A stretch of 64,000 nucleotides of DNA from Bacillota bacterium (GTDB lineage: Bacteria > Bacillota > Clostridia > Lachnospirales > Lachnospiraceae). Of this stretch, positions 27,210-36,648 are shown piece by piece. Numbering within the stretch: position 1 is the stretch's first letter; each line of letters opens with the position of its first letter. Below the pieces are notes generated by a model. It worked only from the letters and a program-made list of their open reading frames with translations, did no database searches and was not told the DNA's origin. The translations under genes were made by a program, and so were the position numbers. The DNA lies in NCBI GenBank assembly GCA_023416695.1, contig JAEZGY010000092.1, positions 16,599-80,598 on the forward strand. Reading direction: 5' to 3'.

Positions 27210-27923
27210 ATGGAGAAAAATGTTTTAGTAACTGGTGCAGCTGGTGGTCTTGGTATGGAAATAGTAAAGCAGCACTTGAAAGATGGGGATAAGGTGTGGG
27301 CATTGGATTTGATAATGAGTACAGCTATGGGAGAGTGTTTATATGCAGATAGGGATATTCATAGACTATGTTTTTTGACATGCGATATTTCCTCTACAGA
27401 GATGGTAAATGAAGTTTTAAAAACAGCGCACATGCCAATGGAAAATTTGGATTATATATATAGCTGTGCAGGTATTTGTCGTGTAGAAGATCGAGTTCCA
27501 TTGGAAGATACAGATCTGGATGCAATTACTAAAGTTGTAGATATTAACGCAGTTGGATTTTTGCGTGTTATGAAAGCAGTGTTACCTTATATAAAAACTA
27601 GAACAGCTATTCTTTGTGTAACCTCTGAGGCTGCCAGTATTGCAGAAAATCATCGATCTCAGGAGTTTTCTTATGGTATGTCAAAGGTTGCAGAAAATAT
27701 GGCCAGTGTAATATTACAGAGATATTTTGTTGAAAAAGGAATGAGTACTAGGGTTGTATGTGTGCATCCAGGTTGGTTAAAAACTCAGATGGGTGGAGGA
27801 GATGTGGCAGAGGTAAGACCAGAAGATAGTGCAAAAGCACTTTGTGATATTGCAAAAGAAATAGATCATATATCAAGAGAAACACCATTTATAGATTATC
27901 AGAGAAAACCGATTCCATGGTAA
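27210..27923 (+). CDS. Short-chain dehydrogenase/reductase
   Basis: 237-residue NAD(P)-dependent oxidoreductase. It has the Rossmann glycine motif TGAAGGLGMEIV, the SCAGICR strand, catalytic Ser in CVTSEAAS and the Y-x-x-x-K pair in SYGMSK. The C-terminal VCVHPGWLKTQMGG is typical of classical SDRs. AAGGAGAG precedes the ATG. It stands alone but carries the shared motif upstream, which links it to the AKR and ABC operons. Substrate unknown. Confidence 0.9.
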   Translation: MEKNVLVTGAAGGLGMEIVKQHLKDGDKVWALDLIMSTAMGECLYADRDIHRLCFLTCDISSTEMVNEVLKTAHMPMENLDYIYSCAGICRVEDRVPLEDTDLDAITKVVDINAVGFLRVMKAVLPYIKTRTAILCVTSEAASIAENHRSQEFSYGMSKVAENMASVILQRYFVEKGMSTRVVCVHPGWLKTQMGGGDVAEVRPEDSAKALCDIAKEIDHISRETPFIDYQRKPIPW

Positions 27924-28148
27924 CAATTACGAAACTTTGATTAAAAGAAAAATATAAAGAGATAATATTGTAATAAATAATCTGAAGTAATGATGAATCT
28001 TTATAGGCAATGAAAGAATGAAGGGGGAGAAGTATAGGAGCTCAATTGTGAAGACAAATTATAGGAGTTGTATAATGAACTGATATGGTTGATAAGTTAC
28101 AAGGTTCAGGGGGAGGATAGTGGAACACTCCCTATATACATATATGCA
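27924..28148. other. Intergenic, no gene
   Basis: No ORF with a start and ribosome site. A GGGAGGATAGTGGAACACTCCC segment near 28111-28132 can form a short hairpin. Nothing else seen. Confidence 0.4.
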
Positions 28149-28400
28149 TTAAGCCACATAAGGCATAAGTATTACCGGATAGTAGTATTCAGTCAGTATC
28201 TGATAATCAAGTGCAGAAGGGCAGAGCTCAAAGTTATATGTGTGGATATATAGTCCAATCGCTGTTCTAGATTCCTTGATATTGTTGTACTGTGTCAGAT
28301 TAGTCTCTTCATACCTTAAACTGTGGAACCATCGCTTAATTATGATGTAATGAGTCCACCGATTCTTGCAATCCATGCTTTGGGAGATTCTATTTTCTTT
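28149..28400 (-). pseudogene. C-terminal remnant of an IS3-family transposase
   Basis: The minus strand encodes RISQSMDCKNRWTHYIII, then KRWFHSLRYEETNLTQYNNI and CPSALDYQ. This is the end of the IS3/IS150 OrfB integrase domain (consensus S-MD-x-K-x-R, E-R-F-x-S-L-K-Y-E, P-H-x-A-L-x-Y). The third catalytic Glu position is Lys (IIIKRWFHSL), and everything upstream of the fragment is lost. Confidence 0.75.
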
Positions 28401-28655
28401 TACGAAATTAATGTACTACTGACTCGTAAACTAACAGCTTTCATCAGAATTTAAGATTTGTGGCTTTGTCACTTTGAGCGTCTATTTGAAAGCATTAATG
28501 ACCATTCGGCTATTAAATGTATCATCGACTTCCCAGCCGACAATGAAACAACTGTGCAGTCAATTACAGCAGTCAGATACGGAAATCCGTGTCTGATTTA
28601 AATTTAGTATTAAAAATTCTTTTTGTCTTGACATAACAGGGCTATATATAACATT
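28401..28655. other. Intergenic debris
   Basis: No intact gene. A TTGACA box at 28628-28633 just before the HPr-like remnant may be a relic promoter. Confidence 0.3.
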
Positions 28656-28880
28656 AAAATTTCAATTATTGATGAAGATTATCAGTTAGTTATAATTAAG
28701 GAACAGTTTAATGGAGATGTGGACTTATACTATGGAAGCGATATTGTAGATACTAAGTCTATAATGTGTTTGTGTCTATGGCTGGAGATCATATTTTACA
28801 GCATTAAATTCATGAAGTATTACCTATATAAGTAGAACAGCAATTGAATAAGTTTAGGAGTAATGTTGTTTTATATCATA
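28656..28880 (+). pseudogene. HPr-like protein pseudogene
   Basis: Reads ISIIDEDYQLVIIKEQF, then NGDVDLYYGSDIVDTKSIM, aligning closely with the intact HPr-like protein at 58348 (NIDEARQLVKITEKMNGDVD, LSYGSYIVDAKSII). It has no start codon and loses frame after KSIM. It is a decayed paralogue. Confidence 0.7.
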
Positions 28881-28906
28881 TGAATAAGGTTGGCACAAGA
28901 TAGAAA

Positions 28907-29078
28907 TGTAGTGGTATAGTAATCTTGTAACATCTCTATTTAGTTAACTCGTGTTTGGTTGAGTTAAAATATTCTTCTATGGATTGTTTGATTTAATCAT
29001 AAAATCCTCTCCTATCTCCTCTTACCGTAGACAGAACAATTAGATTTTGGAGTGTTGCAAGATTACTATATCATTACA
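28907..29078. repeat. Inverted-repeat element, copy A
   Basis: The arm 28907-28936 (core GGTATAGTAATCTTGTAAC) is the near-perfect reverse complement of 29049-29078, separated by about 112 bases. A second copy with the same arms lies at 58629-58843. In both places the element directly follows an HPr-like gene or its remnant. It may be a MITE-like element or a conserved RNA hairpin. Confidence 0.7.
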
Positions 29079-29114
29079 GAATTGATTTCCGATTGCCCTC
29101 AGTTAATTTTAACT

Positions 29115-29163
29115 AAAAAGAAATAGCATTTACTTTGGATGGTGGGATGCTATTTCTTTTTTA
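29115..29163 (+). terminator. Intrinsic terminator
   Basis: AAAAAGAAATAGCAT (29115-29129) pairs perfectly with ATGCTATTTCTTTTT (29147-29161). Confidence 0.85.
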
Positions 29164-29235
29164 TTACTCATATTCTTAAAATAAGATTGTTAAAATAACC
29201 ACGCTAAATACTGTTTGTAACAGTAAACATTAACT

Positions 29236-29301
29236 TAAAAACCCCAGGCTAAGCTCCGGGGTCTTTTTGACCAGTATCGAGGGGAGTCGCATCCTGGTCA
29301 A
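29236..29301 (+). other. Terminator-like hairpin plus adjacent 8-bp hairpin
   Basis: ACCCC (29241-29245) with GGGGT (29258-29262), then CTTTTT, is terminator-like. It is immediately followed by TTGACCAG (29267-29274) pairing with CTGGTCAA (29294-29301). The tandem arrangement is unusually ordered for intergenic DNA; possibly a small RNA end or a recombinase-linked site. Confidence 0.45.
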
Positions 29302-29477
29302 TGTGTTATGCGATATATTTAGTATACATTATAGAGCTAGTATATTCCAGTCGTAATAGTGACGTTCTATACAGGGATTAATTACAGACATATTCGCTCA
29401 GTAATCAGATATTTAAGCAATCTTAGTTTTCTCTAGGAAGGTTTTAGAAATCATAATAGTCACAGCAATGCAGAAAA

Positions 29478-30071
29478 TCAGACACCTGCCAATGATATGT
29501 ATTTATAGACTGTACTTCTTGAGCAATGCATTAAATCTGCAAGTCCTGTAATCGTAATTTGCTTTGATTTATAGAGAGGATAATACTCCCAGAACTTTTT
29601 TGGAAGAGTAGTAGATGTCGTTGTAGGTCTACCAATCTTTTTTCCTTTTTCTTTAGCATTCTTCATGCCGGATTTCACTCTTTGTGATATTAGATCTCTT
29701 TCCATTTCAGAAAATACACCCCACATCATAAGCATGCCTTTAGTCATTGGGTCTATTTCCTCATTCCTACAATCAACTATGAAGGAACCGATGACAAGAC
29801 GAATGTGTTTTTCTTGAACAGTTTGAAGAACATCACAAAGCTGCTTTGTTGATCTTGTAAGACGAGACACTTCTGTTGTTACTATGGTATCTCCGTCTTT
29901 AATAATATCTAACAGTTTAGTAAACTCTACTCTATCTACCTTTGAACCAGATTCGTACTCCCAATAGATGTATTTATCATCTGTTACTCCCATGGAATAT
30001 AGATCTCTCTTTTGTCTATCTATATCCTGCCGTTCTTCATTAGTAGAGCATCGAGCATATCCATAAATCAT
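29478..30071 (-). CDS. Serine recombinase (resolvase/invertase family)
   Basis: 197 residues, the size of small Tn3-type resolvases and invertases. The N-terminal catalytic domain starts YGYARCSTNEERQD with the nucleophile Ser9 in Y-x-R-x-S. It also has the conserved Arg pair in EVSRLTRSTKQL and the long E helix (GVFSEMERDLISQRVKSGMK). A short C-terminal helix-turn-helix follows (ITGLADLMHCSRSTVYKYI). AAAGGAC lies about 11 bases upstream. It could resolve dimers or invert a nearby segment. No crossover sites were identified. Confidence 0.9.
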   Translation of the reverse strand: MIYGYARCSTNEERQDIDRQKRDLYSMGVTDDKYIYWEYESGSKVDRVEFTKLLDIIKDGDTIVTTEVSRLTRSTKQLCDVLQTVQEKHIRLVIGSFIVDCRNEEIDPMTKGMLMMWGVFSEMERDLISQRVKSGMKNAKEKGKKIGRPTTTSTTLPKKFWEYYPLYKSKQITITGLADLMHCSRSTVYKYISLAGV

Positions 30072-30111
30072 ATATTCATAGTCCTTTCTATATAATCTTT
30101 GATGTCATTCC

Positions 30112-30216
30112 TTATCTCTTTACTTTCAATGTCTGCAATATAGAACGAATAAACTCAACATCATCAATCGTCATATAATTAGCTGGAAGAATACTTTCAA
30201 TACGGTCTTTATTCAT
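30112..30216 (-). pseudogene. Small remnant ORF
   Basis: A minus-strand open frame encodes MNKDRIESILPANYMTIDDV, then EFIRSILQTLKVKR. The frame continues upstream to about 30280 without a start codon, and the internal ATG lacks a ribosome site. Located between the HD protein and the recombinase. Probably the end of a lost gene. Confidence 0.3.
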
Positions 30217-30314
30217 CTGAATAACTATATCATAGATCTCCCAGTTACTATCCTGTGAATATCCAAATAAATAGTCTTAATAATATTTTCTAATGCTTCC
30301 TACTACACCTTTCT

Positions 30315-30959
30315 CTACTTTGTTTCTAATAAATGAGTAGCTTCCTGGTCAGCTTCTTGTAAGGCAAGTACAAGAGGATATAATTCAATGGCAGAACCAA
30401 TACTATTTAATTGTGAAGGTGAACAATCATAGGCTCCCATATGCCATCTGATAGCGTATCGCTCACATGGGAGAAGAGTTACAAACTGCTCAATTAGCAT
30501 TACGGATTTTTCACCATGTCCGTAAGGAAATTTATCTTCAATTTTATATGTAGGAACGGTTTCCCAAATGAAGTCACCATTATTATCATGTTTTCGCTGC
30601 CAACCTTCTGCAGATGCAACCTTGTCAGGGTCATAGGTCTTTTGGTTCTTAAAATCTTTCACGTAAAAATATGTCTTACATAAGTCATGCAATAATGCAG
30701 AAATTGCTAGTGTATCATCTGTATAATTGTTTTCTGTAAATACCTTTTGCCATATAGGACTTAATTTTTTTACCATCAAACAATCATAAACATTAAGGCT
30801 ATGATCCAACAAGCCCCCGTCATAACTACCATGAAAACGAGTACTTGCTGGAGCGGAATAAAAATCTGTTTTTTTTACTGCTTCAAGAAGTTTGTCTATA
30901 CCTTCTCTATTAACTCCACTAATTATGGCTTCAAATCTTTGAATTTGAGTAGAATTCAT
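30315..30959 (-). CDS. HD-domain phosphohydrolase-like protein
   Basis: 214 residues with an HD-superfamily metal site: His in LLDHSLNVY, the His-Asp pair in SALLHDLCKTYF, and further His in YGHGEKS and IRWHMGAYD. HD domains hydrolyse phosphoesters of nucleotides. Similar stand-alone proteins occur on plasmids, phages and ICEs beside recombinases, as here. AGAAGGAG lies 7 bases before the ATG. The exact substrate is unknown. Confidence 0.82.
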   Translation of the reverse strand: MNSTQIQRFEAIISGVNREGIDKLLEAVKKTDFYSAPASTRFHGSYDGGLLDHSLNVYDCLMVKKLSPIWQKVFTENNYTDDTLAISALLHDLCKTYFYVKDFKNQKTYDPDKVASAEGWQRKHDNNGDFIWETVPTYKIEDKFPYGHGEKSVMLIEQFVTLLPCERYAIRWHMGAYDCSPSQLNSIGSAIELYPLVLALQEADQEATHLLETK

Positions 30960-31095
30960 ATATATTTCTCCTTCTGTTTTGTTTGAGAAAAGGTTTCTTC
31001 ATTTTCTTATACACATTATAAGCTAATTCTATCTAATTTACACTCAACAATAATGTACAAGAAAACAGATAGTTTCTTAAATTCTCAATAAGAAT

Positions 31096-31135
31096 AAAAC
31101 CTAAAAAAGTATCACGGTGATACTTTTTAGGTTTT
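31096..31135. terminator. Bidirectional hairpin terminator
   Basis: The AAAACCTAAAAA...TATCAC arm pairs with GTGATACTTTTTAGGTTTT with a single bulge. The near-perfect symmetry would give a hairpin in either strand's transcript. Confidence 0.6.
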
Positions 31136-31541
31136 GGAATTAAACATATATATTCGAGGAGTCAGGTGATTATACGAATACTGATATAAATAGGTAAAGG
31201 ATATTTAAAATACTATGTTTCTATATATGCAAAGGAAAGGGGCTGAAACTCAGACTGTAAAAGGGCAAGTAAAAAGTCTCTCTAATAGATTTTTTAAAAG
31301 ATAGTAAATTTAATATATGCTAAACAGCTGGTAGTTTACTGTGTCAGTACTCTTTTAGAGCTTATAATAGTACTATTATAAGATTGGATTTTAAAGAATA
31401 ATTTTTTATAAAAACATATCTTATTTGCGACTATCCATATAAGCACAGTAAAGTAAGTAGAATATGTACTTTGTCTTATAGGGGCTATAGGTATGAATTT
31501 GGTATAAACATAAGTTTTAAAATAAATTCGTAAGAAGTCGT
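31136..31541. other. Intergenic region upstream of the cas operon
   Basis: About 400 AT-rich bases, no gene seen. Confidence 0.4.
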
Positions 31542-31570
31542 TTGACTATTTCGATAATAAGTGGTAAAAT
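31542..31570 (+). promoter_or_regulatory. Probable promoter of the cas operon
   Basis: TTGACT (31542-31547), a 17-base spacer and TAAAAT (31565-31570), 34 bases before the cas3 start. Consensus-like sigma-70 spacing. Confidence 0.6.
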
Positions 31571-31604
31571 TTGGTAAAACAAAGGTGGTGGGGGTTAGTA
31601 TATT

Positions 31605-34028
31605 ATGTTAGCGCATATAAAGTTTAATGATAATGTTAGGGTGGAGCAATCATGGGAGGAGCACTCAAGAAATACGGCTTTTTATGCTGGAAGTAGTTTG
31701 ATGTGTATTGGTCTCTACCATGTAGGTACTTTAGCGGGTCTACTCCATGACATGGGGAAAGGTAAAAAAGAATTCCAGGTGTATTTGGAGAAATCTGTGG
31801 CAGGTGAAGAAGTAAAGCGAGGATCGGTCAATCATACATTTGCAGGGGTTATATATTTATTAGAAAATTATCATTCTATAGAAAATGATAAATATACTAG
31901 ACTTACAAGTGAAGTAATCGCTTACGCAATTGGAGCTCACCACGGATTGTTTGACATAATTACTACGAACGGTGAAGACGAATTTTTACGTAGAGTAGAG
32001 AAAGATAAAAAAGAGATTGGATATAAAGAATGTGTTGACAATTTTTTTGACATAGTAGAATCTGAAGAAAAAATTCAGGGCTTATATCTTGGAGCAGTAG
32101 AAGAAGTAAAAATATTCATATCGAAAATTGTAACAAGCAAGAAGGGGAGTAAATCTCTAGCTTTTCAATTTGGATTGTTAACGCGGCTTGTTACAAGTGC
32201 AGTGGTTCATGGAGATCGTATGGATACTTCAAAATTTATGTTGGATAAGTACTTAGAGATAGAACCAATAACAAAAGAGTTTTGGAAACAACAGTTAGAA
32301 TTCTTAGAAGCGAAGATGCAAAAATTTGATCGGACAAGTACTATAAATCTAGCAAGAGGTTATATATCCGATGAATGTAAAACATTTGCAACGAATGGTT
32401 CTGGTGTATATCGATGTACTGTTCCAACAGGAGGGGAAAAAACATTAGCTACTTTGCGCTTTGCTTATGAGCATGCCCGAATACATAATAAAAAAAGAGT
32501 TATTTATATTATACCGCTATTGAGTGTATTAGAGCAAAACAGCGAAGTAATCAAGAATTATTGTGCCGACCCATTCAGAGTATTAGAACATCATTCCAAT
32601 GTGATTCGATTCGAGGAAGTAAAGGAAGTGCTGGATGAGTACGAATTCTTAACGGAAACATGGTCAGAGCCAATTATAATTAGTACCATGGTTCGTTTTT
32701 TAGAGACGATATTTCAAGGTAGAATGACAGATGTTCGAAGATTTCAAGCGCTGACGGAAAGTGTAATAATTATAGACGAAAGTCAAACGATTCCTAAAAA
32801 GACAGTATATATGTTCAATGAGGCAATGAATTTTTTGTCTCGATGTTGTAACAGTACAGTTGTTTTATGTTCTGCTACGCAACCAACGCTAGGAGAATTG
32901 AAAAGATCAATCGTATTTTCAAATCCAATTGAAATGGTGAAATATGATGAAAAGATATGGCATGCATTTAAGCGCACTACAGTACAGAATATGAGCGATC
33001 AATATGGATGGGGAATTGATCAAATTACGGAATTTGTACTGCAGTGCATAGAAGAAAGCAAATCTCTATTAATGGTTTGTAATACAAAACAGACCACATT
33101 AGAGTTATATCAAAAAGTACGAAGAATGGTAGATAATAGAATTGAAGTTTTTCACCTATCAACAACAATGTGTATGGCACATAGAATTGATACTCTAAGT
33201 AGAATTAGGGAGATTTTAAAAAGCGATTATCATAAAAAAATAATATGTATTTCAACCCAATTAATTGAAGCCGGTGTCGATATTTCGTTTGAATGTGTAA
33301 TTAGAGCGCAAGCAGGTTTAGATAATATTGCTCAAGCAAATGGAAGGTGTAATCGTAACGGTGAATACAATGGTATCAAAGATACATATGTAGTGAAATT
33401 TAAAGATGAGAATTTAAAGAGGTTACGAGAGATTGAAAATAGTCAATTAGCATATTTAAGCTTATTGGAGTATCTAAATAATATCAAAGACATAGATGGC
33501 GATTTGTTGAATCAAGCCAATATTGAGCAATATTTCAACTTATTATTTGAAATATATGAGAAGGGGAAAGAGTTTTATTATCCGGTCTTGGATAGAGAGA
33601 TACAAGGTTTATCGGTAACCTTATATGACCTGTTATCACGGAATGAAGTTTTGTCTCAATGTACTTCAAAGCGATTAGATGTAGCTGTTATATTAAGCCA
33701 GTCATTTGCGAGTGCTGGTAAGTTATTTCACGTGTTTGATGAGAATACACTGGATGTGCTTGTCCCTTATAATGAACAAGCAAAATGGATTATTCATGAA
33801 TTGTTACAAGTAGATAGTAAGTATGAGCTTGAAAAAGTCAAGGAGCTTTGTGCAAAAGCAAAACCTTATATGGTATCGCTATATGCTTATCAGTATGAGG
33901 CATTATATAAAAATGGTTGGGTAGAGGCGGATATAAATAATAGATTTATTATAATAAAAGAGAATGCATATAATCAGGAAATCGGAGTATGCAATCATCA
34001 AGATATTAATCTTTTTATTGTGGATTAA
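31605..34028 (+). CDS. cas3: CRISPR-associated helicase/nuclease Cas3 (type I-C)
   Basis: 807 residues. An N-terminal HD nuclease domain (EEHSRNTAFYAG, GLLHDMGKGKKEF, SVNHTFAG, IGAHHGLFD) is followed by a superfamily 2 helicase. Helicase motifs: II DESQ (IIIDESQTIP), III CSAT (VVLCSATQPTL), V ISTQLIEAGVDISF and VI QANGRCNRNG. Motif I reads VPTGGEKTLATLRFA: Glu278 replaces the invariant Gly that directly precedes the Walker A Lys279 (codon GAA at 32436). Cas3 is recruited by Cascade to nick and degrade target DNA using ATP, so this change should harm interference. The start has GGTGG upstream. First gene of a tightly packed operon. Confidence 0.95.
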   Translation: MLAHIKFNDNVRVEQSWEEHSRNTAFYAGSSLMCIGLYHVGTLAGLLHDMGKGKKEFQVYLEKSVAGEEVKRGSVNHTFAGVIYLLENYHSIENDKYTRLTSEVIAYAIGAHHGLFDIITTNGEDEFLRRVEKDKKEIGYKECVDNFFDIVESEEKIQGLYLGAVEEVKIFISKIVTSKKGSKSLAFQFGLLTRLVTSAVVHGDRMDTSKFMLDKYLEIEPITKEFWKQQLEFLEAKMQKFDRTSTINLARGYISDECKTFATNGSGVYRCTVPTGGEKTLATLRFAYEHARIHNKKRVIYIIPLLSVLEQNSEVIKNYCADPFRVLEHHSNVIRFEEVKEVLDEYEFLTETWSEPIIISTMVRFLETIFQGRMTDVRRFQALTESVIIIDESQTIPKKTVYMFNEAMNFLSRCCNSTVVLCSATQPTLGELKRSIVFSNPIEMVKYDEKIWHAFKRTTVQNMSDQYGWGIDQITEFVLQCIEESKSLLMVCNTKQTTLELYQKVRRMVDNRIEVFHLSTTMCMAHRIDTLSRIREILKSDYHKKIICISTQLIEAGVDISFECVIRAQAGLDNIAQANGRCNRNGEYNGIKDTYVVKFKDENLKRLREIENSQLAYLSLLEYLNNIKDIDGDLLNQANIEQYFNLLFEIYEKGKEFYYPVLDREIQGLSVTLYDLLSRNEVLSQCTSKRLDVAVILSQSFASAGKLFHVFDENTLDVLVPYNEQAKWIIHELLQVDSKYELEKVKELCAKAKPYMVSLYAYQYEALYKNGWVEADINNRFIIIKENAYNQEIGVCNHQDINLFIVD

Positions 34029-34042
34029 GGAGGTGCAACAAG

Positions 34043-34768
34043 ATGATATATAGCAATACGGTGAATTTTGAAGTATATGGAGATTATGCGTTATTTTCAG
34101 AACCAGCGACTCGTGTGGGGGGTGAAAAATGTTCCTATCAGATTCCTACCTATGAGGCAATTAAAGGAATACTACATAGCATCTACTGGAAGCCAACATT
34201 TATTTGGAATGTTGAAAAGGTAAGGGTTATGAATCCGATTCAAATGGAAACAAAGGGAATTCGCCCGATTAAGTATCACAGTGATAAGAATGATTTGTCC
34301 TATTACACATATTTGAAAGATTGTAGGTATCAAGTAGAGGCTAGTTTTACTTGGAATCAGAATCGTCCAGAGCTTGAAAAAGATCGTAATGAGCATAAGC
34401 ACTTTAGTATTGCCAATCGTATGGTTGAAAGAGGTGGAAGACGGGATATCTATATTGGAACACGTGAGTGTCAGGGATATGTGGTACCTTGTAAGTTTGG
34501 AGAAGGAAAAGGTCATTATGATGATATCGATCAATTATCCTTTGGACATATGTATCATGGGATTACCTATGCAGATGAAGCATATTCAGAAGAGACAAGA
34601 GGTAAGATGACTATTAATTTTTGGAATCCTGTAATGCGAAATGGTGTAATTGAATTTATTTCACCAATAGCATGTGAACATCGGCCAGTGAAAGAGATGC
34701 AGATTAAGAAGTTTGGAGAAGAACTTGATAATTTTACTATGTATGAGGAATGGGAGGAGGTATTGTAA
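34043..34768 (+). CDS. cas5c: Cas5 of type I-C (pre-crRNA processing endonuclease)
   Basis: 241 residues. In type I-C this RAMP protein replaces Cas6, cutting repeats within pre-crRNA and staying on the 5' handle. A conserved Tyr (PTYEAIKG) and the Lys-His pair of NEHKHFSIANRM match residues described as catalytic in Cas5c/Cas5d. AAGGAGGTG lies 6 bases upstream. The stop overlaps the cas8c start (TAATG). Confidence 0.93.
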   Translation: MIYSNTVNFEVYGDYALFSEPATRVGGEKCSYQIPTYEAIKGILHSIYWKPTFIWNVEKVRVMNPIQMETKGIRPIKYHSDKNDLSYYTYLKDCRYQVEASFTWNQNRPELEKDRNEHKHFSIANRMVERGGRRDIYIGTRECQGYVVPCKFGEGKGHYDDIDQLSFGHMYHGITYADEAYSEETRGKMTINFWNPVMRNGVIEFISPIACEHRPVKEMQIKKFGEELDNFTMYEEWEEVL

Positions 34769-36648
34769 TGTCATGGGCATCCGCATTGTATCAAACGTAT
34801 GAGAATAATCAACATATGGTAGGGAAAATGGATGTGAATGATTCAGTTCTAGCTCCCATTGCACATATGAGTGCTAGAGCACAGATTGAGGTTACTTTAA
34901 ATTTAGAGGGGGAATTTCGAAAAGCAAGAGTCATTGGGAAAGAAGAAGAACGAACATTTATTCAAGTGACGGAATCCTCAGCAGGTAGAGCAAGTGGGAT
35001 TGCACCACATCCATTATGCGATACTTTATCTTATATTGCTGGAGATTACGCATCTTATGTATCGCCTGAAGAAGGGAATAAAAGTTTAGAGAAGTTTAAA
35101 TGCTATTTAATGAACCTAAAGAAATGGAGGGAATCCCAGTATACTCATCCAGTTGTTAATAGCGTGTATTCTTATCTTGAAAAAGCCTCTTTAATAAAAG
35201 ATTTGATTGATTCTTCAGTTGTAAAACTTAAGCAAAATGGGACTCTGTCGGATGATAAATTAAATGGCAATGAATATGAAAAAGTAATTGTGCGCTTTGT
35301 AATCATTGGTGGAACAAAAGAAACAACATATATCGTTGGACAAGATGACGGATTAATGAAAGCATATATAGCATACTACATGAGTACGAATCTCGGGGAG
35401 CCTTGTATTTGTTATCTTTCAGGAAAAGAAGATGTGATTTCAACCAATCATCCGAAGGGGATTATTGCTTCTAGTTATGGAGCTAAATTACTTTCGGCAA
35501 ATGATAATCAAGGTTTTACATATCGAGGTAGGTATGAAACGGCAGAGCAAGCATGCGTAGTTGGATATAGTAGTTCCCAAAAAATTCACAATGCATTAAC
35601 TTGGTTAGTAAAGAAACAAGGAATTTCTTATGGAAATACAGATAAACGTACTTATATTTGCTGGTGTCCAAAAGGTAAACAGATTCCGCAATATGATTCA
35701 TTTTTTGGAGAGGAAGAGGAATCGGAGTACTCATATACGAAGGAGTTATATCGAAATAAACTATTTAAGACTTTACAAGGTTACAAAAATGAATTAAACG
35801 ATGATGACCAAATTTTCATTCTTGGGTTAGAAGCAGCAACCACAGGGCGATTGTCAGTCACCTATTACAATGAATTAAATGCTTCAGATTATTTAACAAG
35901 AATAAAAAAATGGTATGAGAGTTGTATCTGGTATTTTCAAAGGTTTGATGAAAAAGGTAAATTATCAACAGAAGTAAAATCTCCCAATATAAGGGATATA
36001 GTTCGCTATGCCTATGGTGTGCAGCAAGGTGCCTACATCGATGTGAATGATAAGGTGATGAAAGAACATTCACAACGACTCATCCACTGGATGGTAGATG
36101 ATCAACTTCTATCATTTGGGTTGATACAATCACTTGTGGAAAAAGCATCGAAACCGCTAGCATATTCTAGAGGAAATTGGGAACGAGTATTATCTACGGC
36201 ATGTGCTGTGATTCATAAATATGTAAATGATAGAGGAGGAGATAGTAGAATGATTCTAGACACCTATAATACGAATCGAAGCTATGTATTTGGTCGATTG
36301 CTAGCAGTACTAGAAGCAGTTGAGAGATCTACATATGATCGAAAAGAAGGAAGGGAACCTAATGCAGTGCGCTTATGGAGTGCATATATTAATCACCCTG
36401 TAAAGACATGGGCCACACTTGAGGAATTATTAATTCCGTACTATCAAAAGTTAACAGTTGGGCAACGTATTTATTATAAAAGTATGGTTGCTGGGATTAT
36501 TGGGACATTAGAGCAAGAAAATTCAGATGAGATGAATCGTAAATTAGATGAAAACTATTTATTAGGTTACTATTTACAACGAGCAGAATTATATAAATGC
36601 AAAGAAGTGAAAGGGAATGGTGAAGAAAATGACAGTGTTGAAGAATAA
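34768..36648 (+). CDS. cas8c: Cas8c (Csd1), Cascade large subunit of type I-C
   Basis: 626 residues beginning MSWASALYQTYENN at the ATG overlapping the cas5 stop, with GGGAGGAGG upstream. This is the normal Csd1 N-terminus and size. It recognises the PAM and completes Cascade. The central region (WLVKKQGISYGNTDKRTYIC, then ATTGRLSVTYYNEL) is typical of Csd1. A ribosome site near its 3' end may also drive an internally initiated Cas11c small subunit, as known in other type I-C systems; I could not fix the start. Confidence 0.93.
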   Translation: MSWASALYQTYENNQHMVGKMDVNDSVLAPIAHMSARAQIEVTLNLEGEFRKARVIGKEEERTFIQVTESSAGRASGIAPHPLCDTLSYIAGDYASYVSPEEGNKSLEKFKCYLMNLKKWRESQYTHPVVNSVYSYLEKASLIKDLIDSSVVKLKQNGTLSDDKLNGNEYEKVIVRFVIIGGTKETTYIVGQDDGLMKAYIAYYMSTNLGEPCICYLSGKEDVISTNHPKGIIASSYGAKLLSANDNQGFTYRGRYETAEQACVVGYSSSQKIHNALTWLVKKQGISYGNTDKRTYICWCPKGKQIPQYDSFFGEEEESEYSYTKELYRNKLFKTLQGYKNELNDDDQIFILGLEAATTGRLSVTYYNELNASDYLTRIKKWYESCIWYFQRFDEKGKLSTEVKSPNIRDIVRYAYGVQQGAYIDVNDKVMKEHSQRLIHWMVDDQLLSFGLIQSLVEKASKPLAYSRGNWERVLSTACAVIHKYVNDRGGDSRMILDTYNTNRSYVFGRLLAVLEAVERSTYDRKEGREPNAVRLWSAYINHPVKTWATLEELLIPYYQKLTVGQRIYYKSMVAGIIGTLEQENSDEMNRKLDENYLLGYYLQRAELYKCKEVKGNGEENDSVEE

